Assembly: GCA_022113835.1 (NCBI GenBank)
Contig: JAILWY010000018.1
Span: forward strand, 9,711,001 to 9,775,000
Source of the DNA: Atopsyche davidsoni
Lineage: Eukaryota; Arthropoda; Insecta; Trichoptera; Hydrobiosidae
DNA length: 64,000 nucleotides
Direction of reading: 5' to 3'
Below, piece after piece: positions 14,601 to 25,507 of this stretch (its first letter is position 1; every line of letters begins with the position of its first letter). The notes under the pieces were generated by a model. That model did no database searches, had not been told where the DNA came from, and was given only the letters and a program-made list of their open reading frames with translations. The translations under genes and the position numbers were made by a program.

Positions 14601-16016
14601 TGCGAAAAAAAACACACAAAGGTCCGGAGAAAAAACAATCAGCCATCAAAAAACAATTATGCGCTGAATGCTTCCTTTAATCGGTCGTAATGAAAATTAA
14701 GGAATTTAAATTACGCCGTAAATCAGTCGTTAGCGACTCGAGTTCACATTTGCAGTCATAAAACGCACCGGCCCTAAAGCGTCTAAAATTCGATGAAATA
14801 TTCCCAAAGTGTCAAAGGACGGCTTTAAAATGTGTGAAATCGAATTCAAAACATGGCGGGGATTCGGAGCACGTCCCGCTTCATGGCTTTCTCTCGCGGG
14901 GCGATTTGATCAATTTTGACGTGTCACTCAAAGCAATGTGTGCATCTAAAAAGTATTCGAAAGGAACTGCTGTGGCCGCATTTTAGGTACTACGAATACA
15001 TTGAATGTTGTATTTTTTTTAATTTATCAAATGGATATCACAAAGCACTCCTATTTAGTAAATGCCCTCAGTCACTTCAGCCACCATTGGTCATTGAAAA
15101 TATTTTTAATTATTGGTTTTTGTGAAGACCATCTGGTAATGCACCTGCCATGTAAGCGAGGGGATGTGGGTTCGAATCCCGCACAAATCACGTTGATATA
15201 TTTTTCTAAGAGTTTCTTTAATCAATTTTCAATATTTAAAAAAATGTTCTTAATCATTATCGAAAATATTTTTATTTATTTTTTGTCTAGCAAGTTAATT
15301 TAAGTTATATATTGATTCTTCATTATGAGTACTCATTTGCCTAAATATACTCAAAATTAGCCTGCCACTTCCGAAGAGAATTTAATTATATTTGTATCCG
15401 ATAACATTTGTAAAAAATATTATAACCAGTTTGGTTAAAAAAATTATCATTTGCTAAAATCATTCTTCGTGTGTCATTATTATTATAAAATTACGTTATT
15501 ACGAGGATAGATTATAATTATTATTATAATTTTACCTCCTTACAATTTGTATATTAAACATTATACATTAATCAATATCAATTCAAAAAATAGTGAAACT
15601 GAATAAACACTTTCTAAATTAGAATATCTTATTTTTTCTCAGTAGATTTCCAATAGATATAAAATCAGATTAAGGAAGTCATTCACCGAATTCGCAAAGC
15701 TCCCGGTAACTCCCCGCCTTCTCTTCGATCTTGAAATTAGGTTGGGGTCACAGGACCTGAGCGAGCTTCGGCTCGGAAGCCACCTCATCCATCATAGGAC
15801 TTCCTCGGCATGACCAATGGCCTCACTGGACCCAATTACGGCCGCAAGACCTCCAAATACGATTATTAGGGGAGAAATTCCCTTCGGCTTCACCGCAAAA
15901 CGGTGACTGAATCTTTATTACGTTCACCCTCCAACGAAAATCCTACCTCTTCCGAGAGCGAATATTTTCTTCTAGTATTGAATTTATTCGCACGGGCTAA
16001 TAGTAAGTGTAATATA

Positions 16017-16067
<51 letters not shown>

Positions 16068-19000
16068 TTCAGCAAGAATATTTATTGAAAAACAAATATT
16101 TTATATTTAATAAATACGCATTTAACAGCCATAAAGGATTATTGTGTCAATAAGATAAACTTAAAATTAAATAATCCTCGGTTTTATTTCGAGAAATGCA
16201 GGATTTCATCATATTTCTTCGTTAATTTATAAAAACAAAAACCCTGATGTTACGAATTTTCACTTTATGACGATTTCGACCTCCTTTATTATATATGACA
16301 CCAACACTACACGTCACCTCTGAAAATGGCCTAAAATATAATACATATGATGTATTCAGACGATTGGCTACAGAATTGTTGGGAAGTGTTAGCTTAATTT
16401 TGCATTTGAGTTTTTCCGACGCTCTCAGTCATCTTCCGTTTCGGAAGAAACAGATATTCGTGTATTATTCATGTCATTTTTCAAGATGAGCACCCCGGGA
16501 GCGAAGCTCAGCTTATGCCCTTTTGCCACTCCGTCAAGTAGAAAATGAAATTAAAACCTGCATAGAAAAATGCCATTCTTTTTAATATCCATTTTGGTGA
16601 GATTTGAAATTAAATAGTTGCAGGGGAATAAATTATAGGGCCTTCTTACATAATAACTTTAAATTTTAACCTTCTCATTCGATACAATAGTTGATTATGC
16701 TACAGCTTGTTAGTATATGGAATTTGGGCAATTATTAAATATATTTTTATTTTCGTATTGAAAATGGAGATTTTAGTAAAGTATATACGTAAAGTAATTA
16801 CACATAATATTTTCAAGCTCTTAATAGCGTCTACACTAGTTATTCCTAAATTCATTTGACTCACTGCCTTCCCCTATGGGAAATCTGCTCTTACATACAC
16901 AATTCCTATTGTAACTAGTGATGGCAATTAAGAAAAATCGAAGTAGCTGCTTTTCATTATGCTTTGTCAAAGAAACAGTTTTACTTAATAAAATATTGTT
17001 TGGTGTTGAAAGTCTGGTGTTTTTTTTCATAAAAGGCAATAATGCAGAAGAACAAAATCAGTCCGAAAAAATTGAAGATATTTTCCAAAAAAGTAAAATA
17101 TTTTTTTCTAAAAAAAACTGAAACACGCAGAGAGAGAGAGGAAGAGAGATAAAGAGAATTTAGATTTCAAAACCCTTGAAAATATAAATATTATCATGGT
17201 TCTCCTAGTCTTTTTGTGCCTTTGTTTCAAAGTTTTTTCCAAAGGTTTAACCTTCTCTGGAATCACCAAACAACAAAAGTTCGATAACCGAGCCAACAAA
17301 TCGATCCTTTAGTTTTGTACCTTGAAAAATCAAGCTTTAATATATTTAAAAAAAAACGATCTATATGAAAAGATATTATTTAGAATTTGAAGAAGTTATA
17401 ATACAAAAAAAATAATTATAAAGATAATGTGCTTCTCTTTAAATTGAAAATATAAAAGTACGTCCATATCAAATAGTTTCTTCACAAAGTAATATCATAT
17501 TATTTAAAAAAGTAAATTACGAAAATCCAATAAATTTCTCAAAATATAGATTTCCAGATCGTTTTTTAAATATGAATACACTTTCATGATTCAAAATAAA
17601 CAATTCCGATTGGTGGTTTGGGATTAATTTAAATAAAATAATGATTACATTTATAAAAAATGGTTTTTTTTCACATATTTTTAATTTTTCCTCATATAAG
17701 TTCAACATTCAAATTATCCGAAATCACCATTATAAACACATTGAAACGTATTGAAATATATGAAAATGCATGATCATGATTGCTTTCATCTGCTTATACT
17801 CATATTAATTCCATGCATACTAACATTGTGTATCTTTTTTCGTCTTTTTTCTTAATAATAAAGAAGAGGGAATGCAAACAGGCGGAGATGTGTGGGTGCT
17901 GGCTGTGAAGGATGTTAAGTTCTCTGACTCCGGCGTGTACATATGTGAAGTCAACAGTGTGCCAGTAGTCAGGAGCTTCCACCAACTCAAAGGTTAGAAA
18001 CAAAAAGTATTTCATAGTCTGTATTTAAATAAATATATTTCAACATTTTATGTTAATTTACAACTTTCTACTAGATCTACTAAAATACTGCAATGCAATG
18101 AATAAGTTTGTGGTACGAAGTATCTGGATACCTTGCCTTGATGATAAAATGCACTGCTGGACTTTCATACTATTGGCAACCGATTACTAAGTTGTTCAAA
18201 ATACATCTAAAAAATATTTACCAATCATTCAGGAAATTCACCTCAATTTACTAAAACACCACTAATTTAATAATAATATTATATGTGTATTGTAACCTTT
18301 CAGTGTTACCACGTGGTCTGGTTCCTCCAGAAAACACGACAGGTGAAGATTACTCTTACTCTATATATCCCATGGGGCGAGTAGATGCAAAAGAACACAA
18401 TTACACAGATTGCTGCGTAGCTAACAATGTGTCACACTCGTGCTTGGGATTCTGCAACATCCAATCCATCCTCGATGGCAATACAGGCCAGGATCCGGAA
18501 AATTGCGAGAAAGATTTTCCCTCCATTGTAAAGTAATAATTGCAAATTTTTTGATTAAATAATATATTTAAAAAAATTTAAATCAGAAAAATAGCATTTT
18601 ATTAAAACTTGTTAATTATTGTTTTCTTGTATTTGAATTTGGGCGGTTTTATTTATTTATATATTATTATGCCCCCAATTTTTTATTTAAAGTAACTTAA
18701 TTACATACTATTATAATTATAAAATAAATATGTGAACTTTGACGATGAAATGCACATTACTTAATTGCTTATGAATATTTATTATTCCTTTGTTCATTTC
18801 AGGTGTATGGCAGATGGTAGAGATCATGTTCCTTGTTGCATAAAGCAAAAGGTTCCTGATATCTGCCAAGATGTGTGTAGAGGAGAGTACACAGTCATAA
18901 CTGAAAACATAAAAACTCACTTTTCCTGCTCAGAATTTACTGAACAAACCTTAGCATGTATCGAAGAAGGAGTGGGTAAGAATATTTATTGTAGATTGAT

Positions 19001-22000
19001 TGCACTTACTTACTCATATTTGAAGTAACTAAAAATCGCATTGGTAAAAAGTATTCAAACTGAGACAATATTTTCACAAAGATAACACATTTTTTTTTAA
19101 TTTCTAGAAATTTTACCGAGTCCTCCAGAAGACGTCGAAGTAGAAGCGATTACAGAAAAGAGTTTGAAAGTTACTTGGGATTTGCCTACTTCTAATCATG
19201 CTACCGTTAAATCATATAAAGTCATTGTTAAGCCATTGAGGTCATTCGATGCTCATCTAATTGACACTGCTGAAAGTTCTGGAACAACACAGAAACCATA
19301 CCCATTTGAAATTAAAGTTCCAGCTAATAAAAATTATATTTTAGTCAGCAATCTTATTCCATTCACAATGTATGAAATTACCGTAACAGCTTTAAATCAA
19401 CATGGGGCGAGTATGCCTAGCTATGCAGTAAGGTAATGAATAATAGAGTGATAGTATTTTTTTATAGTGTTAAATAATAGTTATTATAGATTCACCCTTA
19501 ATATTTTCAGATCGCTAACACTAAGTCCAGGAAAATCAAAACCCGGTATTATTGTAGATCCACCTAAATTACCTGATATAGCAAAATGCTGTGTAGATAA
19601 AAATGTTACACATACATCATGTGTAGAAAAATTATGTGATCCTTTAAAAGCCGGTCAAGCAAAGGTATATACAATATTTAGAACTTTACATTAAAACTAT
19701 TACTTAGCAATTAATACATTAAAAAATTCATTATATTGTTTTTTTATTTAGGTTACCGACCTCATGATTTGTGCTCCTTGGGCAGCAAACTCTTTTAGTT
19801 GCCTGGCAAACGGAATGGACCATACACCATGTTGTAGGAAAAGAGGAATGCCAGATTTGTGTCTAGGTCTGTGCTCCGGCAATGTAACAACACTCGATTA
19901 TAACTACTTCAAGTATGTTTTTTTTTTTCATATTTAATATGAAATAAAATCTTGACTATTTTAAAAAAATAAATAGCTACTTTACAATCCAATGCATTTT
20001 TTAAGATGCCTGAGATATATGTCAGAATATAGTAACTGTCTGCTACAAGGATATGGAGTGCTGGCAGGACCACCTACAAGGGTCCATGTCACTAATATTG
20101 CCACCGACTATGCAATAATACATTGGGCGACCCCACAACTCCTGGGAGAAACTGTGAGCTCTTATAACGTAAATTACAGAACGCTTTACACAGACATTGA
20201 TGAATATATTCTTATTGAAAAGGTATAAATATTTTTAAGAAAATATGTTTTAATTTAATAAAGTATTTATCAATAGATTAATATTATGTACAATAATACT
20301 TATCCCTGTTTCAGGTTCAATCTCCATATGTCCTGGAATCCTTAGATTCAAATGCTAATTATGAAGTATATGTAGATGCTGTAAATTCTCATGGCATTGG
20401 AGAATCTTCAACAAGACTCATATTTAAAACACAGAGCAAGGTAGACACCTCAATTTTACTGTTCAGAATTATGTATTTTAAAATCAATAAATAAATTTGG
20501 GCATATTTTTTTATTATATTATAGCTTTATGAAAAAGAAGTGGAGAAATCCCTATCTTACAATGAAACTGCCTGTTGCGTGGAAGTTGGATTAGCTTCAC
20601 ATTGTATGCCGCTCTGTTCATATAATGCCAATATGACTGATTTAAAACTGCTTGCTGCTGCGTGTACTGAGGAATTCTACAAAATTATCCGCTGTGGAGC
20701 TGGAGGTACATCACCTTCTTGAATTGTATTTTTTATTTTTTGTACAGCCTTTATTTGAATTGTATTTATTTGATATTTTTATAGGCAGAAATCATGGAAG
20801 TTGTTGTGCTAGAAGAGGGGTATCAAATGATTGCCAGCCACTTTGCACTGGCGTTATCACTGGGTCTATAATATCTACAGTCAAAACCTGCATTCCTTTC
20901 ATAGGCAACATTGTTCAATGCTTTGAAGAAGGTATGAAAATATAATATAAGTATTTCTGCTACTCTTCTGCATTAACATAGGTTGTATTAAATGTGTTTT
21001 ATTTTAATTAGGAACTGGACTACTACCCGGTCCTATAAGGGAACTACATTCCACTAAAGTCACAGATAGCTCGATTTATATTCAGTGGTCTGGTCCTTCA
21101 GATGGAGCAAATGCTACAGGATATGTTGTTCATTATCATAAAGTTGATAATACAAGCTTACACGAAACACCTCTAAAGTTAAATAAGGTAAATAGTTTAA
21201 ACTTACGGGCAATAGCAAATTATTTAGATAAAAGTTGCTAATGTAAAATTATATTTTTCAGCAAATAAATGTATCTGATACAGTTGCTGAAATTTCTGGA
21301 TTAGAGCGAGGGGGTTTATACTACATTTTCGTTGTTGCACGTAATGAACACGGAACATCACTTCCTTCAAGTATACTATTAATTAATTGCACTCATCAAG
21401 GTATTTACGCATATATTTATAAATAATAGTATCTTTTATTTGACATGATTTTGAGATTTAAAATATTTTTGTTTCTACTCCTCATAATTATAGATGTAGG
21501 AGATGGTATCGCAAGTGTGACGTCTCCTCCACACTCGTTAGCAGTTTCAAGTCATTCGGCAACATGGGTTACAATTAGTTGGCAACCCCCAGAATTTAGT
21601 CATCCTCAAGATATCATTTCATACACGTTAGTTATTTTTATATAATACAATATCAATTCAAAAGGTTAATATATTAACTTATTTCTGCTTAAACTACTTA
21701 TACTTAAGAAACTAGCCTATCACATTTTTAACAGTTTAACCTAGTATGTTGTGGACAAAGGTGATAAAAGAAAAAAATTATAGTATTTCAAATCAAAAAT
21801 CTCAAATTTGTTTCAGATTATACCATAAATCTAAAGGAGAAGATATCTTTACCGCTATTGAATGCTCGGTTCCTAGTCATACATTAGAAAGCCTGATACC
21901 AAACACCCAGCATATTATTTATGTAATTGCAAATAATTCATCTCATGGAAAAAGTCTTCCATCTGAAACACTTATTGCATGGACTGACCCAGCCTATCCA

Positions 22001-25000
22001 GCATATGTTGAGGTAAATCATATATTATAAAGTTTTTCCAATATTTTTTTTATTAAATGTATAATGGGTGTATTCTCTCAAGTTACAAAATTAATGTGGT
22101 GTACAATTATCGTAATTCGAATTTTTATTTATGAATGTATGCTGTAACTATTTTTTGAGAATATTTAAATGACTGAGATCCAGAACATTTATTTGGCATT
22201 CCAGCCACCTACGGTCCATCCCATCAACCTGGTGATGGAAGGTTCCAGTATGACGATACTGTGTATAGCAATGGGAACGCCTATCCCCATAGTGTCATTA
22301 TATATTTCAGGTATTTAAATAAAACACAACCTTTTTATTTTGCACTTAATATAGTATTTATCTTGAGTTTAAAAAACACTGTAAATTTACTTTTACTTAG
22401 GTCGTTTAATTGGTCAAGAGACAACTAGACACATGGTGACAGTGATTCATAATGTAACAAAAGACATGGATCAAATTTCTTGCTACGCCGATAATGGATA
22501 TGGCACGCCCATGCAGGCTTCAAGAAAAATTACAATTTCACGTACGTAAAAAAAATTGTTATTCTTCAGAATTTTCTCTTAAATTGAACTTTAGTAGATT
22601 TTGTATGGAATATGAAACTTATCAAATGTATATTTAACGTTTTTAGATGTACCTACCATCCAAGCTAGTGGAATAACTATGGCAGCCATGGGTGATTCTG
22701 TTGTATTAGAGTGCAAGGTAGAAGCTTTACCTCGGCCACAAATGGCATTTTGGAGAGACCCACAAGGTCGAATTCCAGTCATACAAGGACCTAAATATGA
22801 CATCAAATTGGTGCCCGATGATGATGTCAGTAGTAATAATATAGTTTGATATGTACTTAATCCATTAAAACTAAGCTTGCTTGTATTATAAAATTCATAA
22901 TCTGATCTTTTAGGATGATACCAAATATATTATGCGCTTAACAATAAATAAAATTGAAGAGCCTGATGAAGGGGATTATTACTGCCATGCAGAAAACGCC
23001 TTTGGCCAAGCCATCCAACCTGTTTCTGTGAGAATACGAAACGTTGCTGCGTCACATAATGTGACACAATGTTGTATGGAACAGAATGTTACATCAGCTT
23101 GTATGGATGCTTGTAGTTTTTATCTAGATATTGATGCTGTGATTGACAAGCCAGAATGTATTGCCGATTTCGATAAGCTTATGAAATGTGCGGCTGATGG
23201 ATCAGGTAATATTGCTGAATGATTAGAGACCAAAAAACAATTTATAACAGAAAAATAATTATTATTTTAAAAATTTTGATAGATCATCGAAGCTGCTGTG
23301 CTGCCTGGGGAGTACCACGGCGCTGCCTGGACTGGTGTCGAGGCGAACCTCTGCCAAGTGCAGGGCTATGCGTGTTAGCACATACGCGTCATATAATTGG
23401 ATGTTTTCATGATGGAAAGGATAAATTACCTGGGCCTCCTCAAAATGTGCGAATTTCATCAGTAGATTCACAATCAGTCAAAGTCAGGTAATAATTAAAT
23501 TTCATTATGTAGCCTTATTCTGATAACTCATAAATATTTATTAAAATAAACACGTATGCAGATTTTTACAACTATGTCATGTATAACTCCCCTTTTTTTT
23601 TCATTTTATCGTTCATTCTAATCTAAAAATAGTCAAGAAGTAAAGTTGAAATAGTATAAATAAATGAAACTAAAACATTTAAAGCTTAGCACATTTGTGT
23701 GATAATAATTAAAAAATTTCAATTTAACATATAATTTTTTAAATATAGTTTTGAAAAAATAATTTAAATATTTGTTTTTTTATAGTTGGAATATTCCCAT
23801 TAAAAATCCTCATACTGTGGAAGTATACCGAGTGTACTGGCGCCCTGTTGGAGATACATTCCCTGAAAAAATTGATACTTTGGAGACAGAAACAACAATA
23901 GACAAACTGAAAGAAGGAATAACATACGAATGTGTTGTAAAAGCAGGAAACCATTATGGTATCTGTTATTTACTATTTTATATTTTAAGCATGCCACGTT
24001 TATACACCAAAAAAATTTTCACTACGCATCACTGAATTTTCAGTATCATTATAGTGTTTACATTTAAAAACAAAAAAATGTGTTTTTAGGTACATCTACA
24101 CTAACAGAGCCCATAAAGTTTATTGCGGGAGATAAATACATAACATCAGCCACATCACCCGATGACCATTCTTCCCATACTGGAGTAGCAGTTGGTATAG
24201 CTTTAGCATGTATTATAGTAGCTGCTATTCTTATAATTGCAGTGTGGTCTATCAAGAACAAAAAGGTAATAAAACTACCCATAAAAATATAACTTATTTC
24301 TTTCGAATATAGTTTAGAATTTTAAGTAAAATATATAATCATTTTAAATTTACTTTAAGGTGAATTTGACCTGGAATCAATTCATCAGAAATACAAAGGT
24401 AAGATATTTAAAGAAATGTTTAAGATATCTTAAGTTTATTTAAATAGTAAAAAATATTTCAAGTTTAAGTATTTTTTTAATTTTTATATTGTTGCATAGT
24501 AAATTTAAATAATTTTTCATAGAAAAAATCAAAATGATGTTGAAGGGAATAAAATACAACATTTATTAAAAATTACTTTATAATTATGATTTATTGAATG
24601 AGGATAGCAGATATGTCTAGACTCATCTCAATACTTACAAATGTTCCCTCCCAATGGACCACTGCAAATAGCTTTGATAATATTATAAAATGATCTGTAT
24701 TTGCAGTACCGCTCATTTGACTTGTGAAAATTTTCATAATATAACCAATGTACCATTATGTTGGCTTATAATACTAAATATGTTTTATGAAGGTATTACT
24801 ATCCATTTTTTGGGTAGAATTATTTTAAGTGTTTTTAGTGTCTCTTATATTCACACTGTAATACTCATAAAATGACTTATTGAATTTATAGATACTTGGA
24901 CTTAAATCTCAAGGGGGAGTTGCTTTTGAAAATCCAAGCTACTTAAGAGAAATTAATGGTGACGCATTAGTTAATGTGAGTATGAATAATATTAGCATTC

Positions 25001-25507
25001 AAGTAAGATGAGCCTAATGTAAAATGTTTTTTTTTCTGGAAAAGATTCAGCTCTCACCATGCAGTGGAAACTAAGCTAAACTTAAGTATTGTGTAACATA
25101 ACATATAATAAATAGATAATTATAAAAATGATGTATAACTTTAGAAAAATGCTTTTAAACCTTGCCCAGGGAGGTTTTTTCAGTTGATCCCTAAGGAAAA
25201 TCATTTTACCAATAATATTTATTTTGAAGCCAATCGATTGATTATCTTTGCACAGAATACTTTTATATTCATTAAGGGAGATAACATGAATGTGTTTTTT
25301 GTTTTGTTTTATTAACAGAACACAAATCAAAATGCTAATGCGGAAGCACCAAATATTGGTCAAAGAAGCTTGGGAGTCGCATCCGTATCCGGTGGTACTG
25401 GGTGGAGACAAGAGTCTCTACAGGTTCCACAAGAAGTCAACCCAACCCTCTATGAAGAATTAAAACTTGGCCATGATGGAGCCGGTTTCAAGCGACTAAA
25501 ATCATAG
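8658..25507 (+). CDS. Ig/DB-module/FN3 transmembrane receptor (5' partial)
   Basis: This is a cell-surface protein of the family annotated in nematodes and insects as Ig-like and fibronectin type-III domain-containing (IGDB type). Exons: 8658-8864, 17864-17992, 18304-18532, 18803-18975, 19108-19432, 19511-19664, 19752-19912, 20006-20222, 20315-20440, 20525-20705, 20785-20931, 21012-21187, 21262-21400, 21494-21626, 21817-22012, 22205-22310, 22401-22541, 22647-22825, 22914-23205, 23283-23487, 23786-23958, 24090-24265, 24360-24398, 24892-24975, 25319-25507. These total 4277 nt; after the two bases of the split first codon they give 1424 residues plus TAG, and every phase matches. Domain order is Ig, DB, FN3, DB, FN3, DB, FN3, FN3, Ig, Ig, DB, FN3, membrane helix, cytoplasmic tail. 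The signal-peptide exon is not found. The ligand is unknown; adhesion or guidance is an inference from the domains. Confidence 0.92.
8996..9120 (+). repeat. Direct repeat, copy 1 (partner 10007-10120)
   Basis: The stretch with TTCATACCATTT followed by AACATTCATAGCAACTCATG, then a TTAGTAACTTAT..GTACTGAA..ACATCAT..GACAT block, recurs about 1.0 kb downstream in the same orientation with scattered substitutions. It may be the ends of a small LTR-like element, or a local duplication. Confidence 0.75.
10007..10120 (+). repeat. Direct repeat, copy 2 (partner 8996-9120)
   Basis: Second copy of the repeat. It again carries TTCATACCATTT, AACATTCATAGCAACTCATG and the TTAGTAACTTAT block, ending in GACAT. 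Copies differ by single-base changes and a short indel near the 5' part. Confidence 0.75.
15115..15261 (+). mobile_element. tRNA-derived SINE fragment
   Basis: The sequence GGGTTCGAATCCC at 15168-15180 is a textbook RNA polymerase III B box. The tRNA-like upstream part (15121-15165, with CTGGTAATGCACC as a degenerate A box) fits a tRNA-derived head. The unit is bracketed by near-identical direct repeats GAAAATATTTTTAWTTATT at 15096-15114 and 15262-15280 (18 of 19 bases the same), as expected for a target-site duplication made by LINE machinery. It is not a functional tRNA: no acceptor stem pairs around it. Confidence 0.7.
16021..16060. repeat. (TA)n microsatellite
   Basis: Forty bases of pure TA repeat inside the large gene 1 intron. 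The reverse-strand frame with alternating Tyr-Ile is only this repeat translated. Confidence 0.97.
17129..17149. repeat. GA-rich microsatellite
   Basis: Interrupted AG repeat in the large intron, about 700 bp upstream of the second visible exon of gene 1. GA tracts can bind GAGA-type factors in insects, but nothing else here supports a regulatory role. Confidence 0.85.
18304..18975 (+). other. Gene 1: DB module 1 (exons 18304-18532, 18803-18975)
   Basis: A 12-cysteine DB domain. Half one starts at CCVANNV and half two at CCIKQKV; both fit CC-x8-C-x3-C-x16-C-x9-C. The two halves are split by a phase-2 intron falling just before the last cysteine of half one. A linker of about 34 residues separates it from the N-terminal Ig domain. 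DB modules are extracellular and presumably disulfide-bonded. Confidence 0.85.
19108..19432 (+). other. Gene 1: FN3 domain 1
   Basis: Nearly a whole FN3 fold in one exon. It opens LPSPPEDVEV, has the core tryptophan in LKVTWDLP, the tyrosine in KSYKVIV, and ends YEITVTALNQHG. The donor leaves phase 2, completed by the exon at 19511. Confidence 0.88.
19511..20048 (+). other. Gene 1: DB module 2 (exons 19511-19664, 19752-19912, start of 20006-20222)
   Basis: Twelve cysteines again. Half one begins CCVDKNVTHTSC and is the only half-repeat in the protein with CC-x9-C-x4-C spacing. Half two begins CCRKRGMPDLC with the usual x8/x3 spacing. Both halves keep nine residues between their last two cysteines. 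An intron before the second-to-last cysteine (19913-20005) interrupts half two. Confidence 0.85.
20049..20440 (+). other. Gene 1: FN3 domain 2
   Basis: Starts AGPPTRVHV. The core tryptophan is in AIIHWATP, and the domain ends YEVYVDAVNSHGIGESS. It is split by a phase-0 intron (20223-20314) in the middle of the fold. Confidence 0.86.
20525..20931 (+). other. Gene 1: DB module 3 (exons 20525-20705, 20785-20931)
   Basis: Each exon encodes one six-cysteine half. The first begins CCVEVGLASHC and the second CCARRGVSNDC, with CC-x8-C-x3-C-x15/x14-C-x9-C. The phase-1 intron lies exactly between the halves, so the exon boundary matches the structural repeat. Confidence 0.86.
21012..21400 (+). other. 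Gene 1: FN3 domain 3
   Basis: Opens LPGPIRELHS, with the core tryptophan in IYIQWSGPSD and the closing motif YYIFVVARNEHGTSLPSS. Split by a phase-0 intron (21188-21261), as in FN3 domain 2. Confidence 0.86.
21494..22012 (+). other. Gene 1: FN3 domain 4
   Basis: Core tryptophan in VTISWQPPEF, then the tyrosine of ISYTLYHKS, split by a phase-2 intron (21627-21816), and closing HIIYVIANNSSHGKSLPSE. It follows FN3 domain 3 directly, with no DB module between them, breaking the earlier DB-FN3 alternation. Confidence 0.84.
22205..22541 (+). other. Gene 1: atypical Ig domain 2
   Basis: The strand B cysteine is present in MTILCIAMG and the strand F cysteine in DQISCYADNGYG, so the disulfide is likely kept. 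The usual strand C tryptophan is absent (IVSLYISG), and the D-x-G-x-Y-x-C signature is degenerate. Split by a phase-1 intron (22311-22400). It is the weakest of the three Ig calls. Confidence 0.72.
22647..23040 (+). other. Gene 1: Ig domain 3 (I-set)
   Basis: Canonical: VVLECKVEALPRP, the tryptophan in AFWRDPQG, and the strand F signature DEGDYYCHAENAFG. A phase-0 intron falls inside an aspartate run at 22825/22914. Confidence 0.88.
23041..23430 (+). other. Gene 1: DB module 4
   Basis: Halves begin CCMEQNVTSAC and CCAAWGVPRRC, separated by a phase-1 intron (23206-23282) at the same relative place as in DB module 3. The second half has a shorter x10 and a final x10 spacing in place of x9, the most diverged half-repeat in that respect. 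The exon carrying half one also carries the end of Ig domain 3. Confidence 0.85.
23431..24130 (+). other. Gene 1: FN3 domain 5 (membrane-proximal)
   Basis: Begins LPGPPQNVRI in the exon ending 23487, continues VKVSWNIP in 23786-23958, and closes YECVVKAGNHYGTSTLTE into the exon at 24090. A stalk of about 25 residues then leads to the membrane helix. Confidence 0.84.
24090..25507 (+). other. Gene 1: membrane helix and cytoplasmic tail
   Basis: A helix of roughly 23 hydrophobic residues (VAVGIALACIIVAAILIIAV) is followed by the basic stop-transfer KNKK. The tail is encoded by two small phase-0/0 exons (24360-24398, 13 codons; 24892-24975, 28 codons) and the terminal exon (25319-25507). It contains NPSY, an NPxY sorting or PTB-binding type motif, and NPTLYEELKLG near the end. 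Because both small exons are multiples of three with phase-0 ends, skipping either would keep the frame, so tail isoforms are possible. Confidence 0.85.

Larger units (their letters stand above)
8865..17863 (+). other. Gene 1: 9.0 kb intron
   Basis: AT-rich intron with no convincing exon. It contains a short direct-repeat pair (about 8996-9120 and 10007-10120), a tRNA-derived SINE (15115-15261), a 40-bp TA tract (16021-16060), a GA tract near 17129-17149, and GC-rich islands at about 11335-11430, 11930-12090, 12960-13050 and 15700-15960. The open frames across those islands have no flanking splice pairs in phase with gene 1, so I do not call exons. Confidence 0.7.
8658..17992 (+). other. Gene 1: N-terminal Ig domain, exons 8658-8864 and 17864-17992
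   Basis: The first exon reads an Ig strand B cysteine in NALLTCVV, then VVLWKF with the core tryptophan. The second supplies the strand F signature DSGVYICEV. Joined, they make one complete V-like Ig fold split by a phase-1 intron of 9.0 kb. The first exon is bounded by TTTTCAG and GGTGAGT and is strikingly GC-rich in third positions compared with the later exons. The second exon begins after AAGAAG, so two acceptors three bases apart are possible. Confidence 0.88.

Noticed and set aside
15121..15192. Functional tRNA gene
   Set aside because: No acceptor or anticodon stem pairing around the B box; better explained as a SINE head.
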